Positions 14,948-21,045 of a DNA stretch of 21,045 nt are shown one piece after another. Origin of the DNA: Clostridia bacterium (GTDB taxonomy: Bacteria > Bacillota > Clostridia > Oscillospirales > Acutalibacteraceae); assembly GCA_017631745.1 (NCBI GenBank), contig JAGBSR010000250.1, positions 1-21,045 of the forward strand, in the 5' to 3' direction. The notes below the pieces were generated by a model. The model was not told the origin of the DNA. It searched no databases and saw only the letters and a list, made by a program, of their open reading frames with translations. A program made the translations under genes and the position numbers. How positions within the stretch are numbered: position 1 is the stretch's first letter; each line of letters begins with the position of its first letter.

Positions 14948-14953
14948 ATTATA
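14948..14953 (-). promoter_or_regulatory. Extended -10 promoter of the acyltransferase pseudogene
   Basis: TATAAT preceded by TGG gives an extended -10 on the minus strand. The -35 position (TTTATT at 14971-14976) is poor, as often seen with extended -10 sites. It lies in the 68-base gap after the AMP ligase, so this gene had its own transcription start. Confidence 0.55.
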
Positions 14954-14982
14954 CCACAAAACAAGCTGCAAATAAAGTCCTT

Positions 14983-16623
14983 TTACCTTTTTATTTTATG
15001 CGTTGTTGTTATCTCAAATGCCTCTTTTCTTATGGTTACCTTTCTCATTCTTTTATAGCCCGGCAGGTTTTTATTCACAGCTCTTACGGCCTCTTTAACG
15101 GCAGAATGTATCTCTTCATCGGTGGGATTTTCCTTGCGAAGCTTCTTTTTTACATCCTCTATACTCGGCAAAATCTCCACACAGATTATATCGTCACTCT
15201 CACTGCAAACCACACACTCGCCTATTACATTTTCTTTTGAAAGATAGTATTCGAGCTCCTCGGGATAGATGTTTTTACCGTTGGCGGTAACAATAACATT
15301 TTTGCTTCTGCCTGTAATATGATAGTTGCCGTTTTTATCTGCAAAACCAAGGTCACCCGTATAAAACCAACCGTCAATTATCACCTTATCCGTTTGTGCC
15401 TGATTTTTATAGTACCCCTTCATAACCATAGGTCCTTTGACAGCTATCTCACCGATGCCGTTTTCATCAGGGTTGACTATCTTCACCTGTACCCCTGCAA
15501 GAGGCTTTCCAACTGTGTCGGCAGTAGGCGAAGTATCATTGTTACATATTACAATTGGCGAGCACTCCGTAAGGCCGTAGCCGATGATAACGGGTATGCC
15601 GTAAGAAGCAAAGTCCTTGGCAGTCTGCTTCTGAAGAGCCGCCGCACCGCAGATGATGAGTCTTAGTCTTCCGCCGAAAAAGCCGTGTATTTCGGAAAAT
15701 ATCTTCTTTCTCGATTCGGCAGGCAGTACCGTTGAAACCTTGGTGATAAGTCTTGCAGCGTTGCCCTTGCCCTCTTCTTCCATTCGCATTGTAATTCTTT
15801 TGTGGAGATTTTCAAGAAGCAGAGGTACCGTAACAAAAATCGTAGGTCTGTATTCGCTGAAATTTTCTCTCAAGCGTCTGAAGCTTTCGCAAAAGCTTAT
15901 TGCAGCGCCGCTGCTGATAATCATAAGAAAAGCTATTGCCTCATAGGTGTGATGAAGAGGTAACACCGAAAAGCTCACATCATCCTCTCTGAGAGATACC
16001 GATTGCTTTACCGCTTCAATGTCAGAGCACAGATTGCTGTTTGTGAGAATAACGCCCTTGGTCATTCCCGTCGTTCCCGAGGTAAAAAGCAATGCCGCAA
16101 CCTCTTCGGGACAAGTCACTGCATCAAGATAAGCTCTCCTGCCTGACGAAAGAAGCTCCTCACCTTTTGTCAGCAGCTGACAAAAAGAGTGAGTATCTTC
16201 ATACTTTTCCTCGCCCACGGTTATTATTTTAAGCGACTTCTTTTTTTCTTCATCCTGCGAGAGCACCTTATAGCCGTAGCTGTCTGTTATCACTGTGTCA
16301 ATTTCAGCAAACTGAGCAATGTTATAAAGCTCCTGACAGGGCAGCTCCTTGTCTAAGGGCACAACAGTGCCGACACCGCCTGCAACTGCAAGATAAGACA
16401 CACACCACTCATAGCTGTTTGCCATAAAAATTGCCACATTTCTGCCCTTTGCCTGCAATTCACAAATAAGCGCCGTACCGAGACTCTCGCAGTCGCTTCT
16501 GAATTTTTCATAGGTGACTTCATATATGGCACCTCCCTTATCCTTAAGATAAAAGGCAGTATTTTTACTGTATTTTCTTTCGCTGATTGTTAGTAGCTCT
16601 TTAAGTGTATTTGCTTTATCCAT
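14983..16623 (-). CDS. AMP-dependent acyl-CoA synthetase/ligase (long-chain fatty acid-CoA ligase-like)
   Basis: This roughly 546-residue adenylate-forming enzyme activates a carboxylic acid, probably a fatty acid, through an acyl-AMP to a thioester. Family motifs run in order: LLFTSGTTGMTKG (phosphate loop), PLHHTYE, GYGLTE, YTGDLG, GRSKNVIVTANGKNIYPEELE (hinge) and a C-terminal TTTHKIKR holding the late Lys. The C-terminal domain is complete. There is no signal peptide. Numbered from the ATG at 16632 it would be 549 residues, but the AAAGG site touches that codon and lies 9 bases before the ATG at 16623, which is chosen. The next gene downstream was a CoA-dependent acyltransferase, so the pair could have made an acyl-ester or acyl-amide product; that step is lost if the acyltransferase is broken. 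The acid substrate is unknown. Confidence 0.92.
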   Translation of the reverse strand: MDKANTLKELLTISERKYSKNTAFYLKDKGGAIYEVTYEKFRSDCESLGTALICELQAKGRNVAIFMANSYEWCVSYLAVAGGVGTVVPLDKELPCQELYNIAQFAEIDTVITDSYGYKVLSQDEEKKKSLKIITVGEEKYEDTHSFCQLLTKGEELLSSGRRAYLDAVTCPEEVAALLFTSGTTGMTKGVILTNSNLCSDIEAVKQSVSLREDDVSFSVLPLHHTYEAIAFLMIISSGAAISFCESFRRLRENFSEYRPTIFVTVPLLLENLHKRITMRMEEEGKGNAARLITKVSTVLPAESRKKIFSEIHGFFGGRLRLIICGAAALQKQTAKDFASYGIPVIIGYGLTECSPIVICNNDTSPTADTVGKPLAGVQVKIVNPDENGIGEIAVKGPMVMKGYYKNQAQTDKVIIDGWFYTGDLGFADKNGNYHITGRSKNVIVTANGKNIYPEELEYYLSKENVIGECVVCSESDDIICVEILPSIEDVKKKLRKENPTDEEIHSAVKEAVRAVNKNLPGYKRMRKVTIRKEAFEITTTHKIKR

Positions 16624-16643
16624 AAACATCATCCTTTAATATA

Positions 16644-16672
16644 TTTATACGAATATATTTTTTACAGATAAA
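16644..16672 (-). promoter_or_regulatory. Possible promoter of the AMP ligase gene
   Basis: There is a -10 TATAAA (16644-16649) with a weak -35 TTTATC (16667-16672) at 17 bp. The region is very AT-rich, so the call is tentative. Confidence 0.35.
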
Positions 16673-16685
16673 CACTCAATATACC

Positions 16686-16714
16686 AAAAACGGACCTCTC
16701 ATAAGAGAAGTCCG
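16686..16714 (-). terminator. Terminator of the LCP gene
   Basis: On the minus strand CGGAC (16710-16714) and GTCCG (16691-16695) close a stem extended by TCTC/GAGA across one mismatch, then TTTTT (16686-16690). It starts 9 bases after the LCP gene stop and separates it from the AMP ligase. Confidence 0.85.
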
Positions 16715-16722
16715 CTTTAATT

Positions 16723-18105
16723 TTAACCGTATATAAATTCTTTGAGAATTGTCTTATTTTTTTCAAAATTCAGCTTGAGCACATCCTGACCGTTTACCCT
16801 CTGATTCCACCAGGTACCCTCAGCAGGAATCTGTTGCTGCTTAATGTCATATCTCATATATGAGAAAGCACCCATACCGAGAGAAAGCAAACCGTTTCTG
16901 TCGATATTGGTGGAAATATTCGGAAGCACCTGCTTTACAATATCAACAAGCTTAAAGGGATTTGTCTTTGTAGCCTTTGAGATAATAGCAGAGATAACCT
17001 TTCTCTGACGCTGAGTTCTGCCGAAATCGTTATCCACATATCTTATACGGCAATACCACATTGCAGTTCTTCCGTCAACATTCTTGTTGGTACCCGCTTT
17101 GAAGTTGGGGCGGTTGACCTGATTTTGCATATATCTTGCTTCTTTCTCGGTTACATCGTTAATTGTGATGCCGCCTAAAAGATTTACAAGGTCTATGAAA
17201 ACATCATAGTCCACCATTACATAGTCGTCTATATCCACACCGAAGTTATATTCTATAGTGTCCATAAGCAGCTGAGCACCGCCGTAGTTGAAAGCCGCAT
17301 TGAGCTTTGTGCTGTAGCCCTTTGAGGGAATATAAACATAGCTGTCTCGAAGAAATGATGTGAGCTTTATTTCTCTGTTGGTCTTGTCGATAGAAAACAG
17401 TATCATTGAGTCTGAACGCTGACCCTCGAGACCCTCTCTTGCGTCACTGCCGATAAAAAGAATATTTCTGATATTATCATCGTGAAGCAAATTGCTGTCT
17501 TTAAGATAGATATTTTCGCCGATTGAGTCGTCGTAATTGAGACCTCCGAGAGCCGAATAGCCGTAAAGGAAAACACCAAGCACAAGCACAACAAGCACAC
17601 AGAATACTCCGAGAACTGCCTTTGCCTTTCCGCCTGACTTTCTCTTTGCAGGTCTGCCTTTTGGGCTTCTCTGCTGAGGTGGCACGGGGCGCTGAGGTCT
17701 CGGTGCACTCTGATGAGTACCTGCAGGCCTTTGTGAGCCTTGCACTCTCTGACCCTGAGGAGTTCTCATACTTTCAGGTGAAGCGGGTCTGTGAGGGGTG
17801 CTGCCTACACTCTGAGACGGTGCCATTCTTCTGCCCTGAGGTGTTCTCGCGCCCGACGAGGAATAAATATCCTTTGACGGTGCTGTGATGTGGCCGGGCT
17901 TGGGCACATCCATATCAAAGTCGGGGATATTAACCTTAAAATTTCTGCTTTTATCAGCCACATTTTTTTGGCTGTGGCTTTTTATATCAATATCTTCATT
18001 ATCATAATCATCGTCAACAAATTTATCTGTAACATTTTTTACTGTTGCAGAGTCACTGTCTGTGCGACTTTTTTTCTTTTTATCGGAAAAATATATATCG
18101 TCCAT
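16723..18105 (-). CDS. LytR-CpsA-Psr (LCP) family cell-wall polymer ligase
   Basis: This roughly 460-residue membrane protein of the LCP family attaches teichoic acids, capsule or other glycopolymers to peptidoglycan. A long cytoplasmic N-terminus (about 1-155) is acidic at first, then rich in Pro, Gln, Arg and Ser (TPQGRR, TPQGQR, RPQRPVPPQQ). One transmembrane helix follows at about 162-183, then the extracellular LCP domain from about 208. Its hallmarks are GSDAREG..RSDSMIL, SFLRDSYV, KLNAAFNYGG, DIDDYVMVDYDVF and RIRYVDNDFGRTQRQR, which hold the conserved Asp and Arg residues for the polyprenyl-phosphate substrate. Start: GGAGG lies within the ORF extension and 6 bases before the ATG at 18105, so the upstream ATG (18123) is rejected. 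A promoter lies at 18134-18162. Confidence 0.94.
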   Translation of the reverse strand: MDDIYFSDKKKKSRTDSDSATVKNVTDKFVDDDYDNEDIDIKSHSQKNVADKSRNFKVNIPDFDMDVPKPGHITAPSKDIYSSSGARTPQGRRMAPSQSVGSTPHRPASPESMRTPQGQRVQGSQRPAGTHQSAPRPQRPVPPQQRSPKGRPAKRKSGGKAKAVLGVFCVLVVLVLGVFLYGYSALGGLNYDDSIGENIYLKDSNLLHDDNIRNILFIGSDAREGLEGQRSDSMILFSIDKTNREIKLTSFLRDSYVYIPSKGYSTKLNAAFNYGGAQLLMDTIEYNFGVDIDDYVMVDYDVFIDLVNLLGGITINDVTEKEARYMQNQVNRPNFKAGTNKNVDGRTAMWYCRIRYVDNDFGRTQRQRKVISAIISKATKTNPFKLVDIVKQVLPNISTNIDRNGLLSLGMGAFSYMRYDIKQQQIPAEGTWWNQRVNGQDVLKLNFEKNKTILKEFIYG

Positions 18106-18133
18106 AGTATCCTCCAATAACATTATTCATTTT

Positions 18134-18162
18134 ATTTTAACTCAAACGAGCCAAAATGGCAA
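18134..18162 (-). promoter_or_regulatory. Promoter of the LCP gene
   Basis: On the minus strand there is a -35 TTGCCA (18157-18162), a 17-bp spacer and a -10 TAAAAT (18134-18139). The cloverleaf element begins 82 bases upstream of the -35. Confidence 0.65.
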
Positions 18163-18243
18163 GCATTTTTTTATTTCTTCACCTTTTCTTAAGGAAGATG
18201 TAAAATATTTTTTTAAAATAAGGCTGTGCTGTGGGGAAAAGAC

Positions 18244-18340
18244 GGGGGGCTGAGCCGCCGAAGGAACTTCGGCGCGCAGGGGCCGCCCACAGGGCGGCTC
18301 CTGCCAAAATCGCCCGTGAGGCGATTTCGCTCAGCCCCCC
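18244..18340. repeat. 97-bp near-perfect cloverleaf palindromic element
   Basis: The outer 12-bp stem is GGGGGGCTGAGC (18244-18255) with GCTCAGCCCCCC (18329-18340). Inside are three perfect or wobble hairpins: CGCCGAAG-gaa-CTTCGGCG (18256-18274), a 13-bp stem GCAGGGGCCGCCC/GGGCGGCTCCTGC (18276-18304, loop ACA) and AAATCGCC-cgtga-GGCGATTT (18307-18327). Only four bases at the junction are unpaired. It is much more GC-rich than its surroundings and lies between the divergent LCP and rnpB promoters. It is not a tRNA (arms and loops are wrong) and has no T-run. A dispersed REP/MITE-like element is the best guess. Confidence 0.85.
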
Positions 18341-18362
18341 TCCCCTTACGGTAAACTCCCCA

Positions 18363-18391
18363 TTGACAACAACAGCAAAGTCGTGTAAAAT
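18363..18391 (+). promoter_or_regulatory. Promoter of rnpB
   Basis: There is a perfect -35 TTGACA (18363-18368), a 17-bp spacer and a -10 TAAAAT (18386-18391). The expected start falls at about 18398-18400, exactly where the RNase P RNA P1 stem begins. Confidence 0.9.
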
Positions 18392-18399
18392 ATAGAGTC

Positions 18400-18743
18400 G
18401 TGAGTACACTGGGCAGTTGCGGGCTCCGAAAGGAGCGTGAGGAAAGTCCGGGCTTCACACAGCAGGGTAACGGCTAACAGCCGCCGAGGGCGACCTTAGG
18501 GAAAGTGCAACAGAAATAAACCGCCATAAGCTTTCAGCTTACGGTAAGGATGGAAAGGCGAGGTAAGAGCTCACCGGCATAAAGGAGACTTTATGGCCAT
18601 GTAAACCCTACCCGAAGCAACACCGACAGGATATGATACGTCAGCTGGACGAAAACCGAAAGGTGGCTTGAACTGCGGAGCAATCCGCCGTCTGGATAGA
18701 TGACTGCCTTAAAAGACAGAACCCGGCTTACAGGTGTACTCAC
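18400..18743 (+). ncRNA. rnpB: RNase P RNA (bacterial type A)
   Basis: This is the catalytic RNA of ribonuclease P, which removes 5' leaders from pre-tRNAs. P1 is formed by GTGAGTACAC (18400-18409) with GTGTACTCAC (18734-18743). The universally conserved GAGGAAAGTCCGGGCT lies at about 18438-18453. ACAGAAATAAACCGCC, GATAGATGACTGCC and ACAGAACCCGGCTTAC follow in the standard order. The AGATGACTGCC form and overall layout (344 bases) fit type A rather than the Bacillus type B. It has its own promoter and terminator. Confidence 0.97.
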
Positions 18744-18750
18744 AAACATA

Positions 18751-18785
18751 AAAATTAATCCCCGGATTAACCGGGGATTTTATTA
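18751..18785. terminator. Bidirectional terminator of rnpB and the FN3 gene
   Basis: AATCCCCGG (18757-18765) pairs with CCGGGGATT (18771-18779) around ATTAA. A T-rich run follows on the right, and TTTTT on the minus strand to the left. Confidence 0.92.
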
Positions 18786-20390
18786 TTAATAGGCTACTTT
18801 CTTATATCCGCCTGGAATTTTAAACACCGAGCTTGACGGTGTATCGTTAACTTTAGAAATCTTCAGAGTTTCTGTACTTGAGTCAGAATAAGTTACCTTC
18901 ATAGCCTTTACCTCATCGTTTATAAAGTAGTAGGTTTTCTTTATACCGAGCTCTTTATCTGTGTAAATTTCCGCTACAGCTTTCTTACCTGAATAAATCG
19001 TGGTTTTAGCCGTTACTCCTTTTGCATCGGACATATCAAGAAGCACCGCCATCATTGCGACACTGTAGACTACCTCGTAAGCATCATCATCCTTAAATAT
19101 CGCATAAGTTTTATCGTCGTCAAAGATAACATAAACCTTTTCTTTATCAGCATCAATAAGGTATTCAAAATCGCGTAGATTCTTATTGTTTTTAAAGTCG
19201 TATCTTACAAAAACCTTGTTACCTTTTACAGCTAAAGTATAGTCAAACGTACCGTAATCTTCATCCTTGAGACCTGTTACCTTTACACTCCAGTCACCGT
19301 CGGTAAAGTATTTCTTGAGCTTGCCTACTCTGAAGGATTTTACTTTTTTACCGTCCGTTCTGACAGTAATCTCATCGCTGTATGTACCCCAGATAGTTTT
19401 ACCGTCTTCCTTGAAAAATGCTCTGACCTTAAATTTATAGTTTGTTGCATCTTCAAGACTCTTTACTGTATAGCTTTCTGTCTTGATGCCTTTGTAATAT
19501 GTCCACTTATTATTCTTATAGACATAAACTCTGTATCCGTCTGCGTCTTCAACCTTGCTCCATTTGAGAGTTACCGATGAGCTTGTTACAGACTTTGAGG
19601 TGATTTTTGCTTTAGTGAAATCGGGATATGTCACTTTGTGTTCTTTAAGACTGCCTTTATGTATTCCCTCTGCATTTTCTACATAGGTCTGACTTGCAAA
19701 ACAGTATTGGGTATTCGCTTTTACATCTTCATAAGTGTACGAGCCTTTTTCATTAGTGTCAACTTTCCTGATTTCCGCCCATTCCCCGTCTTTTTTTATA
19801 TATATGATTACTCCTGTAACACCCTTTGTGGCTGCCCAAGAGAACTTTACACCATCTTTGTTAGTTCTTACCGTAATCGAACATACAGGTATACGCTCAG
19901 AAGAAAGTATTGTGGCAACTGTCATTTCCGATTCATATTTCACACCGTCTACGGTAATAAAAGATACAACACCTACTTCATAGTTGGTTTTATTGAGAAT
20001 CTCCCATATAAGAGTCTGACCGATTAAAGATGTGCCACGAAACACCCATTCACCGTCAATTCTAAGATAAACATCGTATCCTTCTGCGCCCTCTACCTCA
20101 TCCCACAAAACATTCATAAAGCCGTCACCGCCTGTGCCGCTTCTGATGTTTTTCGGAGCTTCCGGTAAGGTTACCTCGTTTTTTTCAGGCTCTGTCGGTT
20201 CCTCCTCAGGAGTAGTTGTAGTTTCTTCTTCAGCAGGTGATGTTGTCTCTTCTTCAACAGATGCTGTAGTTTCTTCTGCCCCTGCTACGGTTGTCTCCTC
20301 GGCAGTATCTCCCTCAACCGCCATTGACATGGAGCTGAAAACTGTTACACAAACAAGCAACACTGCTAATATTTTAGTAAACTTTTTCAT
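18786..20390 (-). CDS. Secreted protein with Glu/Thr-rich linker, three FN3 domains and a beta-rich C-terminus
   Basis: This is a 534-residue exported protein. It has a signal peptide MKKFTKILAVLLVCVTVFSS with cleavage likely after SMSMA. A low-complexity linker (about 28-72) of EETT, EEETTSP and EEETTTTPEEEP runs follows. Three fibronectin type III domains cover about 75-165, 168-258 and 259-348; each has the W..V..A.GY.VY / Y.V..L pattern, the third being the clearest. About 185 residues follow, with alternating beta-strands ending SSSVFKIPGGYKKV. That ending resembles LolA-like or DUF4412-type periplasmic and cell-surface proteins, but the match is only by pattern. There is no LPXTG, SLH or lipobox, so attachment is unknown. 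AAGGA lies 8 bases before the ATG. A role in surface binding is likely but not shown. Confidence 0.85.
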   Translation of the reverse strand: MKKFTKILAVLLVCVTVFSSMSMAVEGDTAEETTVAGAEETTASVEEETTSPAEEETTTTPEEEPTEPEKNEVTLPEAPKNIRSGTGGDGFMNVLWDEVEGAEGYDVYLRIDGEWVFRGTSLIGQTLIWEILNKTNYEVGVVSFITVDGVKYESEMTVATILSSERIPVCSITVRTNKDGVKFSWAATKGVTGVIIYIKKDGEWAEIRKVDTNEKGSYTYEDVKANTQYCFASQTYVENAEGIHKGSLKEHKVTYPDFTKAKITSKSVTSSSVTLKWSKVEDADGYRVYVYKNNKWTYYKGIKTESYTVKSLEDATNYKFKVRAFFKEDGKTIWGTYSDEITVRTDGKKVKSFRVGKLKKYFTDGDWSVKVTGLKDEDYGTFDYTLAVKGNKVFVRYDFKNNKNLRDFEYLIDADKEKVYVIFDDDKTYAIFKDDDAYEVVYSVAMMAVLLDMSDAKGVTAKTTIYSGKKAVAEIYTDKELGIKKTYYFINDEVKAMKVTYSDSSTETLKISKVNDTPSSSVFKIPGGYKKVAY

Positions 20391-20442
20391 ATTAATCTTC
20401 CTTTCCGTTTTTATGTTAGTAGGATATCACTCAATTGTGTAT

Positions 20443-20471
20443 TCTATATGAAAAAAACACTGTTATTACAA
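20443..20471 (-). promoter_or_regulatory. Possible promoter of the FN3 gene
   Basis: On the minus strand there is a -35 TTGTAA (20466-20471), a 17-bp spacer and a -10 TATAGA (20443-20448), in the 147-base gap after rpoD. Confidence 0.45.
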
Positions 20472-20490
20472 AACTGTAATTTTTTTATAA

Positions 20491-20529
20491 CAAAAAACTG
20501 TATGGAAGTATTTTCACAACCATACAGTT
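20491..20529 (-). terminator. Terminator of rpoD
   Basis: On the minus strand AACTGTATGG (20520-20529) pairs with CCATACAGTT (20496-20505) around a 14-base loop and is followed by TTTTG. It starts 9 bases after the rpoD stop. Confidence 0.88.
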
Positions 20530-20537
20530 CAGTTTTA

Positions 20538-21045
20538 TTATAAATCTTTAAGATGCTTGCTTCTGCTGGGGTGACGAAGCTTACGAAGAGCCTTAGCTTC
20601 AATCTGTCTGATACGCTCTCTTGTAACATTGAAAGCCTTACCAACCTCTTCGAGTGTCTGTGGTGTACCCTCGCCGAGACCGAAACGAAGTCTTAAAACC
20701 TCTGCTTCTCTGGGAGTGAGAGTTTCGAGCACTTCATTAACCTTAGTCTTAAGGAAGGTCATCGCTGCAGCATCTGCAGGTGAAAGTGCATCTTCGTCGG
20801 GAATGAAGTCGCCAAGATGGCTGTCTTCCTCTTCACCGATGGGAGTTTCAAGTGAAACGGGCTCCTGAGAAATTCTGAGGATTTCTCTTACCTTGTCAAC
20901 TCCGAGACCGAGCTCTTTTGCGATATCTTCGGGAGTGGGCTCTTTGCCGTCACGATGAAGAAGCATATTGCTTGCCTTCTTAACCTTGTTGATAGTTTCA
21001 ACCATATGAACGGGGATACGTATTGTTCTGCCCTGGTCAGCGATA
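20538..21045 (-). CDS. rpoD: Primary RNA polymerase sigma factor RpoD (SigA), 3' part
   Basis: This is the C-terminal 168 codons of the housekeeping sigma factor; the gene continues past the right edge of the window, and the ATG at 21005 is internal. It opens in the end of region 2 with IADQGRTIRIPVHMVETINK. Region 3 follows (TPEDIAKELGLGVDKVREIL, then PVSLETPIGEEEDSHLGDFI), then region 4 with TLTPREAEVLRLRFGL. The last part is the -35-binding helix-turn-helix LEEVGKAFNVTRERIRQIE, with KALRKLRHPSRS after it. These blocks are diagnostic for RpoD rather than alternative sigma factors. The near-consensus promoters in this window are the sites it would read. A terminator follows directly. Confidence 0.98.
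   Translation of the reverse strand, partial: IADQGRTIRIPVHMVETINKVKKASNMLLHRDGKEPTPEDIAKELGLGVDKVREILRISQEPVSLETPIGEEEDSHLGDFIPDEDALSPADAAAMTFLKTKVNEVLETLTPREAEVLRLRFGLGEGTPQTLEEVGKAFNVTRERIRQIEAKALRKLRHPSRSKHLKDL

Noticed and set aside
14192..15058. 288-codon plus-strand ORF opposite the acyltransferase pseudogene
   Set aside because: It runs across the pseudogene and the end of the AMP ligase, has no ribosome site and its composition is that of an antisense frame.
18179..18458. Minus-strand ORFs of 76-81 codons over the cloverleaf
   Set aside because: They are translations of the GC-rich palindrome with no ribosome site, and they overlap the rnpB promoter and 5' end.
18640..18665. CAGCTGGACGAAA inside rnpB matching the 20-bp repeat consensus
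   Set aside because: The 13-base match falls within conserved RNase P RNA sequence and is most simply a coincidence.

Overview
The window looks like the chromosome of an anaerobic, probably gut-dwelling Clostridia (Oscillospiraceae/Ruminococcaceae-like). The evidence is the RpoD-type sigma factor, an A-type RNase P RNA, strong purine-rich Shine-Dalgarno sites, clostridial FN3 and LytR/CpsA/Psr proteins, and a Cys-type sulfatase, which in anaerobes is matured by a radical-SAM enzyme. TGA is an ordinary stop codon (sulfatase, GH78, MBL-fold genes). The assignment is an inference from gene content, not from a marker phylogeny.

Left part (1-11.4 kb) holds mostly single genes separated by bidirectional terminators or divergent promoters. 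They are a 5'-truncated metallophosphoesterase, a sulfatase, a choloylglycine-hydrolase-like Ntn amidase, an M20 metallopeptidase, a cytoplasmic GH78 rhamnosidase, an MBL-fold hydrolase, a tiny two-gene operon of membrane microproteins (20 and 22 aa) and a large membrane-anchored or exported GH78 protein. The theme is scavenging of plant or host glycans and amides: rhamnosides, sulfated sugars, acyl-amides and peptides.

Middle part (11.4-13.5 kb) is accessory and scar-like. It holds a six-unit 20-bp degenerate tandem repeat that runs into a terminator, an AT-rich TauE/SafE permease, a run of hairpins, a duplicated 3' end of tRNA-Leu beside a palindromic GC-rich insert, and an intact tRNA-Leu(UAA) with a consensus promoter.

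Right part (13.5-21 kb) is conserved. It holds a CoA-dependent acyltransferase/condensation-like gene broken by an in-frame TGA at its active site, a long-chain acyl-CoA synthetase-like AMP ligase, an LCP cell-wall ligase, a near-perfect 97-bp cloverleaf palindrome, rnpB with its promoter and terminator, a secreted three-FN3 protein and the 3' part of rpoD.

No CRISPR array, transposase, integrase or recognised defence system is visible. The most unusual items are the microprotein operon, the cloverleaf element, the 20-bp periodic array, the nonsense-interrupted acyltransferase and the tRNA-Leu 3' duplication.
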